Source: Bacteroidales bacterium (lineage in GTDB: Bacteria; Bacteroidota; Bacteroidia; Bacteroidales; P3). From it: a DNA stretch of 64,000 bases. The notes beneath the pieces are model-generated. The model was given only the letters and a program-made list of their open reading frames with translations, had not been told where the DNA came from and searched no databases. Below are positions 46,871 through 55,801 of the stretch, in pieces (the stretch's first letter is position 1; each line of letters begins with the position of its first letter). The DNA lies in assembly GCA_031263015.1 (NCBI GenBank), contig JAISGN010000012.1, positions 1 to 64,000 of the forward strand, written 5' to 3'. The position numbers and the translations under genes were made by a program.

Positions 46871-48400
46871 TTATTTACTAATAATATTATTTTGCGTTAA
46901 TAAATTATCATTTTCTTTTTTGTTTCTGCATTTTATATCAAGTATTACAATTGCGGCGGTGAAAGCCCAAAATGGCACAGCCAGTTTATCCGTATCTAAA
47001 AAGTTATTTAGAAAGCCATGAAAATAGTACGTAATGAGAGAAAGTGTTAATGATAATGATAGACCGCTAATAACCTTGTTGGTAGAACGCCGATATGTTC
47101 TTATACCTATAAATATTGTAGTGCCGAAGATACATATTATACTAACCAAACCAATAACTCCCATTTCAGCAAGCGAGCCTAAATATTCGCTATGAGCATT
47201 GCCGAGTGTTCCGAAATCGGTTGAAATACTTGTTATTTGCCATGATTTTTGGTAAGCGGCGTATTTAAACTGATAAGTTCCTGCTCCGAAGCCGAAAACC
47301 GGCTTTTGATTGAACATTCTCAAAGCACATGACCATCTGTTAATTCGTTCTACATTACTGTCATCAGTAGATATATTGCTCATAGAGGTAATATGTTCAA
47401 TAATTTTGCCGGAAGAATCCTGTGAATTTTGATTTAATCGTTGTAAAATCACATCCCATCCTGTGAAAATCAGCAATCCTCCTACGGAAATTACTAAAAG
47501 TAAATTTCTGAGTTTAATTTTCATCTTTATTATTATCCATACACCAAGTGCAAATACCATGCTTAACCACGCTGCTCTTGAATACGAAAGAATAAGTGCT
47601 GTTATCAATACCGCAGACATAAAAATAAAAAAGATTTTTGACCATTTATTCTTCGTTGCACTCTTTGAAAACGCATAAAATAGACTAATAGGAATAAAAA
47701 GAGAAATAATAGCACCATAAGCAGTATGATCATTATAAAAAGGCTGCATTACAAAGTGTGCGGCGTTATAGTTAAATTCCATGTTTATAAAGTTTATTGT
47801 GCTATAAAGAATAACCATTAAAAGTGAAATAGAGTAGCAGATAACGAAAGTTCGTATATTTTTCAGATTTTGAAAAAACGGCAGGGCAATGAAAAACATA
47901 GGAAGAATAAACCAAAGCCTTGATACGATAAATTTGAAACTTATTAATGGTTCTGTGCTAAATGGAGAACTGATTAACGCCCATCCGATATATACATATA
48001 TACAAATAGAAATAGGATGCTTGACATAACTGAGACTATACTTTCCTGTAAATAGAACCATCCAAATAAAAGCCAGCATCATTACAATCATTATCGGTTC
48101 TGAAGGCATAGAAAGCGTAAAGCCATTTTTATTCAGCACTAAATCTATACTAAAAGGCGTTAGCAGAGCAATGAGTAGAAGTCCTTTTGTGAAGTTATAT
48201 TTTAAGAAAATCAAACATAAAAATGCTAAAGGGATGAAAGCATAAAAATAATACTCATCAAGAATGAATCCAATTCCGCCTCCAATAAAAGCAACGCAAA
48301 TAACAGCAATAGATATATAGGTCTTACAATTATCAGAAAGACCTTTCCACCATTGTAAAATTGGTTTTATTGATTGCTTTATAAGGTTAGCACCAATCAT
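46871..48400 (-). CDS. O-antigen ligase/polymerase family membrane protein
   Basis: A 509-residue protein with about 12 membrane segments and a Wzy_C/O-antigen ligase signature: the large periplasmic loop contains [21 protein letters not shown] and [20 protein letters not shown], with the conserved Arg and His positions of the WaaL/Wzy fold. It polymerises or transfers surface polysaccharide. Whether it is a ligase or a polymerase cannot be decided from sequence. Its start shares a base with the stop of the upstream chain-length regulator gene (TAATG). Confidence 0.85.
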   Translation of the reverse strand: MIGANLIKQSIKPILQWWKGLSDNCKTYISIAVICVAFIGGGIGFILDEYYFYAFIPLAFLCLIFLKYNFTKGLLLIALLTPFSIDLVLNKNGFTLSMPSEPIMIVMMLAFIWMVLFTGKYSLSYVKHPISICIYVYIGWALISSPFSTEPLISFKFIVSRLWFILPMFFIALPFFQNLKNIRTFVICYSISLLMVILYSTINFINMEFNYNAAHFVMQPFYNDHTAYGAIISLFIPISLFYAFSKSATKNKWSKIFFIFMSAVLITALILSYSRAAWLSMVFALGVWIIIKMKIKLRNLLLVISVGGLLIFTGWDVILQRLNQNSQDSSGKIIEHITSMSNISTDDSNVERINRWSCALRMFNQKPVFGFGAGTYQFKYAAYQKSWQITSISTDFGTLGNAHSEYLGSLAEMGVIGLVSIICIFGTTIFIGIRTYRRSTNKVISGLSLSLTLSLITYYFHGFLNNFLDTDKLAVPFWAFTAAIVILDIKCRNKKENDNLLTQNNIISK

Positions 48401-49410
48401 TATTGAGCCTTTATAGCCTTTACCTTATCTCTTATAACCAAAATGCCTATTGATAACAATGTACAGCACAAAGCAGCAAATAAAGTAATGAGAGTACGTT
48501 TTGGTTTGTCTTTAAAATATTCCGGATACGCATATTCCGATACAAATTCGGTCGGTATGTTGGCGTTAGCGTCTATTTTAGCCTTTTCCAACTGCTCATT
48601 CCAAACTCTAAGTGATATCTGTTTGTATTCAATCTGCAATCTAAGGTTTGCAATTTGCATTCCGCCGTTTTGGAAGTTCTCATAACGCTTTTCTAATCTT
48701 GCTATAGCCGCTGTATTGCCTGCCGCAACCTGTTTAGCCATTTCCTGCGCCCAACGTTCTATTTCAATATCGGGATCAAATATTCCATACTGCTTACTCA
48801 ACAAAGATACTGAGTCTGAAAGTATCTTTATGTTATTCTCAAATGCAGATTTGGATTTTTCAATAGCCACACAAATGGAATCCATTTTTGCTTTTTTCAT
48901 AGATGTTCTCAATGCAGTTAAACGCTCTACAATATAATTTGCCATGTCAGCAGCATACTTTGGGTCGGTATCCCAAACCATTATTTTGATACCAAGATTC
49001 TCCGTTCTTTTTACTTTAATTCTGTTATATAGTTTGCGACCCAATCTGTCGTTTAGGTCTTCTCCTTCTGCCTTAATACCGTAATGATTCTTCAAATCAA
49101 ACTTTGAAATAACATCACTCATTATTTTGCCAGACGTAAGCAATTCTAAAGTGTGTTCAACCTCTTTTTCAGTGCCGAAATTAAGAGGATCTGCAACATC
49201 CATATTTGATAAAATACCTTTTGATATTGAGTTGGAATCGGCGGAAAGCAAGGTTACTTGTGATTTGTAAAGATTCGGGAAAAAGAAAGTTATACACCCG
49301 GTAACTATTGCCGAGCAAACAAATACTATTGCCAATACTTTCCAGTATTTAAGTATGAATCGTATGGATTCTCCCAAATTAAATTCGTTCATTTCGTTAT
49401 CTGATTGCAT
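48400..49410 (-). CDS. Wzz-family polysaccharide chain-length determinant protein
   Basis: A 336-residue protein with the polysaccharide co-polymerase plan. An N-terminal membrane segment (VLAIVFVCSAIVTGCITFFFP) is followed by a long periplasmic helical region (about residues 60-290) and a second membrane segment near the C terminus (TLITLFAALCCTLLSIGILVI). It probably sets the modal length of the polymer made with the adjacent ligase/polymerase. No tyrosine-kinase domain is fused. ATGs at 49410 and 49392 are both possible starts. It leads the wzz-ligase-secA run. Confidence 0.85.
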   Translation of the reverse strand: MQSDNEMNEFNLGESIRFILKYWKVLAIVFVCSAIVTGCITFFFPNLYKSQVTLLSADSNSISKGILSNMDVADPLNFGTEKEVEHTLELLTSGKIMSDVISKFDLKNHYGIKAEGEDLNDRLGRKLYNRIKVKRTENLGIKIMVWDTDPKYAADMANYIVERLTALRTSMKKAKMDSICVAIEKSKSAFENNIKILSDSVSLLSKQYGIFDPDIEIERWAQEMAKQVAAGNTAAIARLEKRYENFQNGGMQIANLRLQIEYKQISLRVWNEQLEKAKIDANANIPTEFVSEYAYPEYFKDKPKRTLITLFAALCCTLLSIGILVIRDKVKAIKAQ

Positions 49411-49445
49411 TTTCTAAAAAAAATATTTGGTTTATATGAGGTTTG

Positions 49446-49453
49446 CAAAAGTA
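49446..49453 (-). promoter_or_regulatory. Putative -7 promoter element for wzz-ligase-secA
   Basis: TACTTTTG on the minus strand (CAAAAGTA on plus) lies 35 bp before the first possible Wzz start. It is the only promoter-like box upstream of the three-gene run. Confidence 0.65.
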
Positions 49454-49493
49454 CATTTTTTTTTCTAATTAATCTTGATTAAATACTTTTTGC

Positions 49494-49501
49494 TAAATTT
49501 G
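49494..49501 (+). promoter_or_regulatory. Putative -7 promoter element for the M24 peptidase gene
   Basis: TAAATTTG matches TAnnTTTG and lies 63 bp before the start codon, divergent from the wzz promoter. Confidence 0.6.
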
Positions 49502-49564
49502 CAGCAATCAAACATCTAAATCTTAGTAAAGATAGAATAAATCAAAGATTAAATAAAATAAACT

Positions 49565-50956
49565 ATGTTCAAGAAAGGAATTTATCAAAAAAGACGTAAG
49601 CAATTGGCAATAGACGTTGCGGAAGGCTTGATTTTAATAGTCGGAAACACAGATGCCGCCTTTAATTATCCTAACAATACTTATACATTTCGGCAAGATA
49701 GCACATTCAGATACTTTTTTGCTCACAATTTACAGGATTTGGTTGGAGTGATTGATTGTAATAGCGGTGAGGAATATCTCTTCGGAGAAGACGTATCAAT
49801 GGATGATATAATCTGGACAGGTCCCGTGCCGTCAATGCGAGATAGGGCTGATGAGATTGGCGTGAAAAATGTCGGTACATTGAAGAACCTTGCCGATATG
49901 ATTAACGAAGCGATTGATAAAAGAAGGAAAATACACTATGTAACGCCATATCGTGCAAGAACAATCAATTATTTGTCCGAATTAGTGCATATAAAAAAAG
50001 ATTATGTTACCGCTTACTCATCGGTAGAACTTATGAAGGCTATCATTAAGCAGCGTTCCGTTAAGTCGGAAGAGGAAATAGCCGAAATAGAAAATGCTAT
50101 CGGTACGGCATATCAAATGCATACCACGATGATGCGTATGTCTGCAAAAGTGGGTATTTACGAATATGAGATAGCAGGAGCAATGGAGGGCTTGGCATTG
50201 GCAGGTGGCGGACCTGTATCTTTCCCTGTCATCCTTACAACGCACGGAGAAATCTTGCATGGGCACGACCACAGCCTGCAATTAAAGGTTGGCAGAATGG
50301 TTGTGTCGGATGCAGGTAGCGAAAACCCAATGGGATATTGCAGTGATATAACTCGCAGCGTTCCTGTGGGAGGAAAATTTGACCAAAGGCAGAAGGATAT
50401 TTATCAGGCAGTGTTAGATGCTCAGTTACTTGTGCCTTCATTAATACGTCCTAATGTTCCGTACAGCCAAATTCATATTGCCGCTGTTACAAAGATAGCA
50501 GAGGGATTAAAAAATCTTGGTTTGATAAAAGGCAACGTTGATGATGCGGTAAAGGAAGGCGTGATGGGTTTGTTTATGCCTCACGGTCTTGGTCATATGA
50601 TGGGACTTGACGTTCATGATATGGAGAATTACGGCGAGAATTACGTAGGTTACGATAGAAAATATAAGCGTTCATCGCAGTTTGGCTTGGCATCATTACG
50701 CTTAGGCAGGGAATTGGAGGAAGGATTCGTTATTACCAATGAACCGGGATGCTATTTCATTCCTGCTCTTATTGACCAATGGCGAAGCGAAGGCAAATGT
50801 GCCGAGTTTATTAATTACGATAATGTTGATAAATACAAGGATTTCGGAGGTATAAGGATAGAAGACGACATTCTTGTTACCAAAAGCGGATGCAGAACGC
50901 TCGGAAAAGCCATTCCGAAGACCATTTCGGAAATAGAAACCATTATGGGACAATAA
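49565..50956 (+). CDS. pepP: Xaa-Pro aminopeptidase, M24 family
   Basis: A 463-residue metallopeptidase with an N-terminal aminopeptidase-P domain (about residues 1-150) and a pita-bread M24 domain. Metal ligands are the two Asp in VSDAGSENPMGYCSDITRS, the His in HGLGHMMGLDVHD, the Glu in ITNEPGCYF and the Glu in GGIRIEDDILVT. It removes an N-terminal residue preceding proline. No signal peptide is seen, so it is probably cytoplasmic. It is a single gene with a clear terminator. Confidence 0.92.
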   Translation: MFKKGIYQKRRKQLAIDVAEGLILIVGNTDAAFNYPNNTYTFRQDSTFRYFFAHNLQDLVGVIDCNSGEEYLFGEDVSMDDIIWTGPVPSMRDRADEIGVKNVGTLKNLADMINEAIDKRRKIHYVTPYRARTINYLSELVHIKKDYVTAYSSVELMKAIIKQRSVKSEEEIAEIENAIGTAYQMHTTMMRMSAKVGIYEYEIAGAMEGLALAGGGPVSFPVILTTHGEILHGHDHSLQLKVGRMVVSDAGSENPMGYCSDITRSVPVGGKFDQRQKDIYQAVLDAQLLVPSLIRPNVPYSQIHIAAVTKIAEGLKNLGLIKGNVDDAVKEGVMGLFMPHGLGHMMGLDVHDMENYGENYVGYDRKYKRSSQFGLASLRLGRELEEGFVITNEPGCYFIPALIDQWRSEGKCAEFINYDNVDKYKDFGGIRIEDDILVTKSGCRTLGKAIPKTISEIETIMGQ

Positions 50957-50979
50957 CTAATGTTAATAATATTTGATTG

Positions 50980-51007
50980 GGTCGGCGTTTCGGTGCCGAC
51001 CTTTTTT
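50980..51007 (+). terminator. Intrinsic terminator after the M24 peptidase gene
   Basis: GGTCGGC and GCCGACC form a 7-bp GC-rich stem around an 8-nt loop and are followed by TTTTTT, 23 bp after the stop codon. Confidence 0.85.
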
Positions 51008-51042
51008 GTTTCGCTTTTATAAGGTTTGATATCGCTGAAATG

Positions 51043-51189
51043 AAAGGCTGTTTGGTTAAAATAAAACAGCCTTTCATTTTAACCAAACAGCCTTCGGTGT
51101 AAATGAAACAGTGTTTGATAAAAATATAATGTCAGTGCGACACGCACAAGCAGCCTTTTAGGAAAACATAATGTCGGATTAATCTCTGT
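51043..51189. repeat. 21-bp modular array, 7 units with two word families
   Basis: Modules start every 21 bp at 51043, 51064, 51085, 51106, 51127, 51148 and 51169. Cores run AAAGGCTGTTT, AAACAGCCTTT, AAACAGCCTTC, AAACAGTGTTT, TAATGTCAGTG (continuing CGACACGCAC), AAGCAGCCTTT and TAATGTCGGAT. The two word families alternate without loss of phase. It lies between the convergent M24 peptidase and aminotransferase genes, after a separate GC-rich terminator, so it is not needed to end the M24 transcript. Confidence 0.95.
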
Positions 51190-51226
51190 GTGAGACACAC
51201 CGATACGCACAAACAGGGTAGGGGGA

Positions 51227-52429
51227 TTACAAAGTGTCAAAAGCAGCAATTATTCTTTGGCATGCCTGGTCCATTTGTTCGTAAGTGATGGTTAAAGGGG
51301 GCTTTATGCTCAATGCTCCGCTGTTAAAAAGATGTGTTCCTGTGATTATGCCGTTGCGAAACATTGCAATAAGAATTTCTTGCCAGCGTTCGGGCTGCTG
51401 TAACGCAATAGAACAGAAAAGACCTTTGCCTTTTACACTTTTAATCTGCGGATGCACCAATTTATTACGAAGATATAGCCCCTTGTTTTCAACATCGTCA
51501 ATTATTTTTTCTTTGGTTAAAGTCTCCAAAACGGCACTTGCCGCCGCACAACTCAAAGGATGTCCGCCGAAAGTGCTGGCATGACCGATTAAAGGGTGAT
51601 GATTGTCCAGCGAATCCATAATTGCACGGCTGCCTACAAAGCCTCCTATCGGCATTCCGCCGCCCATGGATTTTGCTATGCAGATTACGTCCGGCACAAT
51701 GTCGTAATGTTCAAAGGCAAACAACTTTCCCGTGCGACCAAAGCCCGTTTGAATTTCATCAAGTATGAGAACAGCCCCGACTTCCTTTGTTCTATGCCGC
51801 AATTTCTTTATAAAATCATTTTCAGGTAAGGTTACGCTGCAACCAACGGGCATTATCTCAGCCACAACGCAAGCAGTATTTTCCGTAATCTTCATTAAAT
51901 CCTCTTCATCGTTGAATCTAATCTGCCGACACTGCGGAAGAAGCGGCTCAAACGGCTTTCTGAATTTTTCTTCGCTCATCATACTCACGCCAACCGTTGT
52001 AGAACCGTGATAAGAGTTGGTAAAAGAGATGATTTCCTTTCGTTTTGTAAATATTTTTGCTGCTTTAACCGCACCCTCTATTGCTTCCGAGCCGCTATTG
52101 ACAATGAATATCTTGTCCAAACCCTCAGGCAATACATCAATAAGGGCTTTGGCATATTTATATTGAGGACTCTGCACAAATTCTCCATAAACCATTACGT
52201 GCATATAGCGTTCCATCTGGTCTTTGACTGCTTTCATAACGGCAGGATGACGATGCCCGATATTTGCAACGCAGATTCCCGACAGCATATCAATGTATTG
52301 CTTGCCGCTTGTGTCATAAACGTAAATTCCTTCGGCACTTTGCACGTCTATCATTATGTTGTCAATCTCGCCGACTTGCGCTACGTACTGCCGAAAAGCG
52401 TTTGGCGTTAATGAATAGTGGTTTTGCAT
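51227..52429 (-). CDS. Class III (ornithine/acetylornithine-type) PLP aminotransferase
   Basis: A 400-residue fold-type I aminotransferase of class III. Motifs are FIVNSGSEAIEGAVKAAK, SYHGSTTVGVSMM, LILDEIQTGFGRTG (PLP Asp) and the PLP lysine in CIAKSMGGGMPIGG. Substrate specificity (acetylornithine, ornithine, 4-aminobutyrate or other) cannot be assigned. It is the third gene of a minus-strand run with pgk and an SDR gene, 6 bp after the SDR stop. No arginine-pathway genes are nearby. Confidence 0.88.
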   Translation of the reverse strand: MQNHYSLTPNAFRQYVAQVGEIDNIMIDVQSAEGIYVYDTSGKQYIDMLSGICVANIGHRHPAVMKAVKDQMERYMHVMVYGEFVQSPQYKYAKALIDVLPEGLDKIFIVNSGSEAIEGAVKAAKIFTKRKEIISFTNSYHGSTTVGVSMMSEEKFRKPFEPLLPQCRQIRFNDEEDLMKITENTACVVAEIMPVGCSVTLPENDFIKKLRHRTKEVGAVLILDEIQTGFGRTGKLFAFEHYDIVPDVICIAKSMGGGMPIGGFVGSRAIMDSLDNHHPLIGHASTFGGHPLSCAAASAVLETLTKEKIIDDVENKGLYLRNKLVHPQIKSVKGKGLFCSIALQQPERWQEILIAMFRNGIITGTHLFNSGALSIKPPLTITYEQMDQACQRIIAAFDTL

Positions 52430-52435
52430 TTTTGA

Positions 52436-53188
52436 TTACTCTTTATGAAATATTGTTGCAGTGGCTTGCGCCGTCGGCATCAGAACCAAATCATTTATAT
52501 TGACATTCGGCGGCAGCGTTGTGCAATAAACGATTGTTGAAGCAACGTCTTCGGCTGTCAAAGGCTCAAATCCCTTGTAGGTAGATGCCGCTTTATCCTC
52601 ATCACCCTTGAATCTGACGATGGAAAACTCCGTTTCAACGGCACCGGGGCAGATATTGGTAACCTTAATGCCGAAAGGAACGGCGTCAATCCTTATACTT
52701 TGCGACAGAGCATTGACCGCAGACTTGGAAGCGCAATAAACACCGCCGCCTGCATAGACTTCCTTGCCCGCAATGGAGCAAATATTGACTATATGTCCCC
52801 TTTTACGCTTGCACATTAAAGGAAGAACGTTGCGAGTAACGTAAAGCAGACCCTTGATGTTGGTATCAATCATCCGTTCCCAATCATCAAAAGAACCTTC
52901 CTGCAAAGGCTCTTTGCCGACAGCCAGTCCGGCGTTGTTGATTAAGATATCAATCTCCTGCCATTTGCTATCAAGGCTTCCAAGTGCCGCTTCGACTTCA
53001 TCTTTGTTGCGAACGTCAAAACATAAAGCCATAACATCTATATCATATTTGCTTTCCAGCATATCTTTAAGGCGTAAGAGTCTGTCGTTTCTTCGTCCTG
53101 TGATTATAAGACTGTATTTCAGTTTTGCGAAAGCCTCTGCTGTTGCTTTGCCTATTCCTGATGTTGCACCGGTAACAAGTACTATCAT
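52436..53188 (-). CDS. Short-chain dehydrogenase/reductase (YdfG-like)
   Basis: A 250-residue classical SDR. The cofactor motif is VTGATSGIGKATAEAF, with GRRNDRL after strand 2 suggesting NADP preference. NNAGLAVG and ICSIAGKEVYAGGGVYCASKSAV give the Ser-Tyr-Lys catalytic set, and ICPGAVETEFS follows. It resembles YdfG-type 3-hydroxy acid/L-allo-threonine dehydrogenases, but the substrate is not established. It lies between pgk (19-bp gap) and the aminotransferase gene (6-bp gap). Confidence 0.88.
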   Translation of the reverse strand: MIVLVTGATSGIGKATAEAFAKLKYSLIITGRRNDRLLRLKDMLESKYDIDVMALCFDVRNKDEVEAALGSLDSKWQEIDILINNAGLAVGKEPLQEGSFDDWERMIDTNIKGLLYVTRNVLPLMCKRKRGHIVNICSIAGKEVYAGGGVYCASKSAVNALSQSIRIDAVPFGIKVTNICPGAVETEFSIVRFKGDEDKAASTYKGFEPLTAEDVASTIVYCTTLPPNVNINDLVLMPTAQATATIFHKE

Positions 53189-53207
53189 TTTATATTCGCA
53201 TTATATT

Positions 53208-54404
53208 CTATTTTAATATCGCATCGATGCCCGGTAACGTGCCTTGCTCAATATATTCCAGCATTGCACCGCCGCCTGTTGAGACATAAGACACCCGTTC
53301 TCCGAGATTGAACAAATGTATCGCCGCAACGGAATCGCCACCGCCTATTGTAGAGAACGCACCTTTGTCAGTAGCATCGGCAACTGCGAGAGCAACATTT
53401 TTAGTGCCTGTTGCAAAGTTATCCATCTCAAAGACACCCATCGGACCGTTCCAAAGAATGGTCTGACTCTTCATAATAACGTCCTGATACAAAGCAGAAG
53501 TTTTCTCTCCTATGTCCATACCCATCCAATCGGAAGGAATATCATCCGCACTCACCGTTTTGCGGTTTGCATCGTTGGCAAAGCGGTCGGCAATCACCAC
53601 ATCAACGGGCAGCAACAGGCTTACATTTTTTGCTTTTGCCTTTTCCATAATCCGTTTTGCCTCTTCAATGCAATCATCCTCGCAAAGAGAGCTGCCAATC
53701 GTCTTTTGCTGTGCTTTAAGGAAAGTAAAAACCATACCTCCGCCTATAAGAATGTTGTCCGATTTGTCAATAAGGGATTCAAGTATGTTTATCTTGGACG
53801 AAATCTTCGCTCCGCCGATGACAGACGTGAAAGGACGCCCTGCATTCCTCATAAGACGCTGCAGATTCGTTACCTCGTGCTCCATTAAGTAGCCAAAATA
53901 GCGATGATTTGGGAAAAAATGAGCCAGAGTGCAAGTAGAAACGTGATTTCTGTGCGAAGCAGCGAACGCATCGTTGATATAGCAGTCGCCAAGAGCCGCA
54001 ATCTTTTCGGCAAAATCAACATCGCCTTTTGTCTCCTGAGGATAGAAGCGAATGTTTTCAAGCAACATCACATCTCCATCCTGCAAAGAGTTTATCATAT
54101 CCAGCACTTCGTTGTCAAAAAGCAACTTCTGTGTGAATGCAACCTTCTTTCCCAGCATTTTTTCCACGTATCCGACAATCGGTTTGAGGGAATAATCTTC
54201 TTCAAAGCCGCCTTGTTTCGGTCTTCCGAAGTGTGCCATCATTATTACCTTACCTCCGTCTGCTATAAGTTTCTTTATAGTGGGCAGAGACTCAACAATA
54301 CGGGAATCATCCGTGATTTGCTTGTTTTTATCCAAAGGAACGTTGAAATCAACCCTTATAAGGACCTTCTTGCCTTTGAAATTAATATCGTTAATGCTCG
54401 TCAT
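53208..54404 (-). CDS. pgk: Phosphoglycerate kinase
   Basis: A 398-residue glycolytic enzyme of normal length that makes ATP from 1,3-bisphosphoglycerate. Motifs are VLIRVDFNVPLDKN, MAHFGRPKQG, LLENIRFYPQE, SVIGGAKISSKI, ILWNGPMGVFE and STIGGGDSVAA. It leads the pgk-SDR-aminotransferase run and has its own promoter box. Confidence 0.97.
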   Translation of the reverse strand: MTSINDINFKGKKVLIRVDFNVPLDKNKQITDDSRIVESLPTIKKLIADGGKVIMMAHFGRPKQGGFEEDYSLKPIVGYVEKMLGKKVAFTQKLLFDNEVLDMINSLQDGDVMLLENIRFYPQETKGDVDFAEKIAALGDCYINDAFAASHRNHVSTCTLAHFFPNHRYFGYLMEHEVTNLQRLMRNAGRPFTSVIGGAKISSKINILESLIDKSDNILIGGGMVFTFLKAQQKTIGSSLCEDDCIEEAKRIMEKAKAKNVSLLLPVDVVIADRFANDANRKTVSADDIPSDWMGMDIGEKTSALYQDVIMKSQTILWNGPMGVFEMDNFATGTKNVALAVADATDKGAFSTIGGGDSVAAIHLFNLGERVSYVSTGGGAMLEYIEQGTLPGIDAILK

Positions 54405-54433
54405 AATTTTATATTCGTTTGTTTTAAAGGCGG

Positions 54434-54441
54434 CAAAGGTA
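54434..54441 (-). promoter_or_regulatory. Putative -7 promoter element for pgk
   Basis: TACCTTTG on the minus strand (CAAAGGTA on plus) lies 29 bp before the pgk start codon. Confidence 0.72.
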
Positions 54442-54480
54442 CAAAAAATTACTTATTTAGTTCGTTTTATATTAACAAAA

Positions 54481-55175
54481 GCAAATATTGGTGCTGCAAA
54501 ACGCCCTTCCAACGCCGCGAAAGTGCGTTTCTGTGCGATGTTTTTTGCTTCCGCCGCAATGAAATCAAATAATATCGGGGCGAAAGGAAGGAAAAACTTA
54601 CAGATTCCTTGCAAGACCCCCCGCAAATGAACTTTACAATTTTTTGTATAAGTTTCCAAAATCGTCATCTCAAATTCCAAAAACGCCATACGAAGCCCGT
54701 AGAGCCACGAACGCCCTTCGGTTGGACAAAAGTGCCGTCTTGAAAATTTGAAGAGACGTTTTTTTAGGGCATAATCAGCATCCGCAACCGCCAACAAATG
54801 CTTTATTCACAGGGAATTTGCTTTAAAAGTAGCAAAATTTGACTTCAAAATCACGAAACTTGCTTTCGTAACGCTGAAACTTGACTTCAGAACGCTGGAA
54901 TTTGATTATAGAATTCTAAAGCTTGATTTCAGAGTTCTAAAGCTTGATTTCGTGTGAATGAAAGCAAGGAATATTTTGGCAAAACGGCGAAAAACCGCCT
55001 TCAAAACTGCTAAAAAACCCCCGTTTTTAAGCCCTTATTTCTGAAAAACGGCGTTTTGAGGCGTTGAAATGAGGTTGAATTTTTTCTGTAAGTTGCTTTT
55101 GTGAGTTTTTTCTGTAATTTCAGGGCGTTGAAAGGTGCGAATCGCACGATATTACTTGATATTGTGGCGTTGGAA
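54481..55175. repeat. Large modular intergenic array containing inverted-repeat copy 1
   Basis: The 779-bp gap 54405-55183 holds no supported gene. From 54481 modules of 21 bp can be laid out (54481, 54502, 54523, 54544, 54565). From about 54820 to 55000 there is a regular run with cores AATTTGCTTTA, AATTTGACTTC, AACTTGCTTTC, AACTTGACTTC, AATTTGATTAT, AGCTTGATTTC and AGCTTGATTTC, each with a 10-bp spacer. Positions 54599-55120 are repeated in inverted orientation at 62658-63202. Confidence 0.88.
54599..55120 (-). repeat. Long inverted repeat, copy 1 (about 522 bp)
   Basis: The reverse complement of this stretch aligns along its whole length with 62658-63202. A 60-bp block (54601-54660) is identical; the next two 60-bp blocks have three and four mismatches. 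Relative to copy 2 it lacks one 21-bp module carrying GTGCGACACGCAC. The proximal 200 bp (about 54600-54800) are the best-conserved part. Confidence 0.93.
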
Positions 55176-55183
55176 GGGGATTT

Positions 55184-55717
55184 CTACTCCGTCAAACGAA
55201 TGGATGCGAAGACGCAATAGTTAATGATGTCAAGGTAATTGGCGTCTGCTCCCTCGCTTACGAGCACCTGCCCGCTGTTGTCCTCAATTTGTTTGAGCCG
55301 AAGTATCTTTACGAGTATCAAATCGGTGATTGAGGATATTCTCATTTGACGCCACGACTCGGAATAGTCGTGATTCTTCTTTGTCATCAAGTCTTTCGCC
55401 TGCAAAACGAACTTATCGTAGAGTTCTGCGGCTTTTGAAAACTCCAAAGAGCCGTCCTGACCCGTGCCGAGTTCGTTTTGTATGAGCGCAATGACCGAAT
55501 AATTCAATATTCCCGCAAATTCGCTCAATATATCGTCCTCTACAAGTTGTATGCCCGTGTTTTCAATGGTGCGAATGCGGTTTGCCTTGATGAAAATCTG
55601 GTCTGTGAGCGACGAAAGCCTGAATATGCGCCACGAAGCCCCATAATCTTTTAATTTTGCAGTGAATAATGAGCGGCATTTCCTTATTACATCATCGTAT
55701 TGTTTGCTTGTATCCAT
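55184..55717 (-). CDS. DUF1599 / nucleotide modification-associated domain protein
   Basis: A 177-residue protein made of two similar halves: FTAKLKDYGASWRIFRLSSLTDQIFIKANRIRTIE (about 17-51) and LMTKKNHDYSESWRQMRISSITDLILVKILRLKQIE (about 112-147). Each holds the KxxDYxxSWR signature of DUF1599 (PF07659), a family linked by others to nucleotide modification but without an established biochemical role here. It is divergent from folP, an arrangement I associate with many Bacteroidota. No promoter box is evident on its own strand. Confidence 0.85.
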   Translation of the reverse strand: MDTSKQYDDVIRKCRSLFTAKLKDYGASWRIFRLSSLTDQIFIKANRIRTIENTGIQLVEDDILSEFAGILNYSVIALIQNELGTGQDGSLEFSKAAELYDKFVLQAKDLMTKKNHDYSESWRQMRISSITDLILVKILRLKQIEDNSGQVLVSEGADANYLDIINYCVFASIRLTE

Positions 55718-55734
55718 TTTTTATTACTTTTGCA

Positions 55735-55742
55735 GTGGTTTA
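55735..55742 (+). promoter_or_regulatory. Putative -7 promoter element for folP-diadenylate cyclase-HATPase
   Basis: TACTTTTG matches TAnnTTTG and lies 59 bp before the chosen folP ATG at 55802. Confidence 0.65.
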
Positions 55743-55801
55743 AATATGATTTTACTAAATTGATTTAATGCTTCAAATTGACGGACAAAGGTATAAAATT
55801 T

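Noticed and set aside
51043-51189. CRISPR array
   Set aside because: The units are 21 bp with only 10-bp spacers, the cores occur in both orientations, and no cas gene is in the window.
54453-54797. Open frame on the minus strand (begins MLAVADADYALKKRLF) that is nearly repeated on plus at 63003-63422
   Set aside because: It lies inside the inverted long repeat. Four of the six codon differences I compared between the copies change the amino acid, the frames diverge at both ends, and the continuing 7-codon periodicity reflects the 21-bp modules. I treat it as repeat DNA, not a gene.
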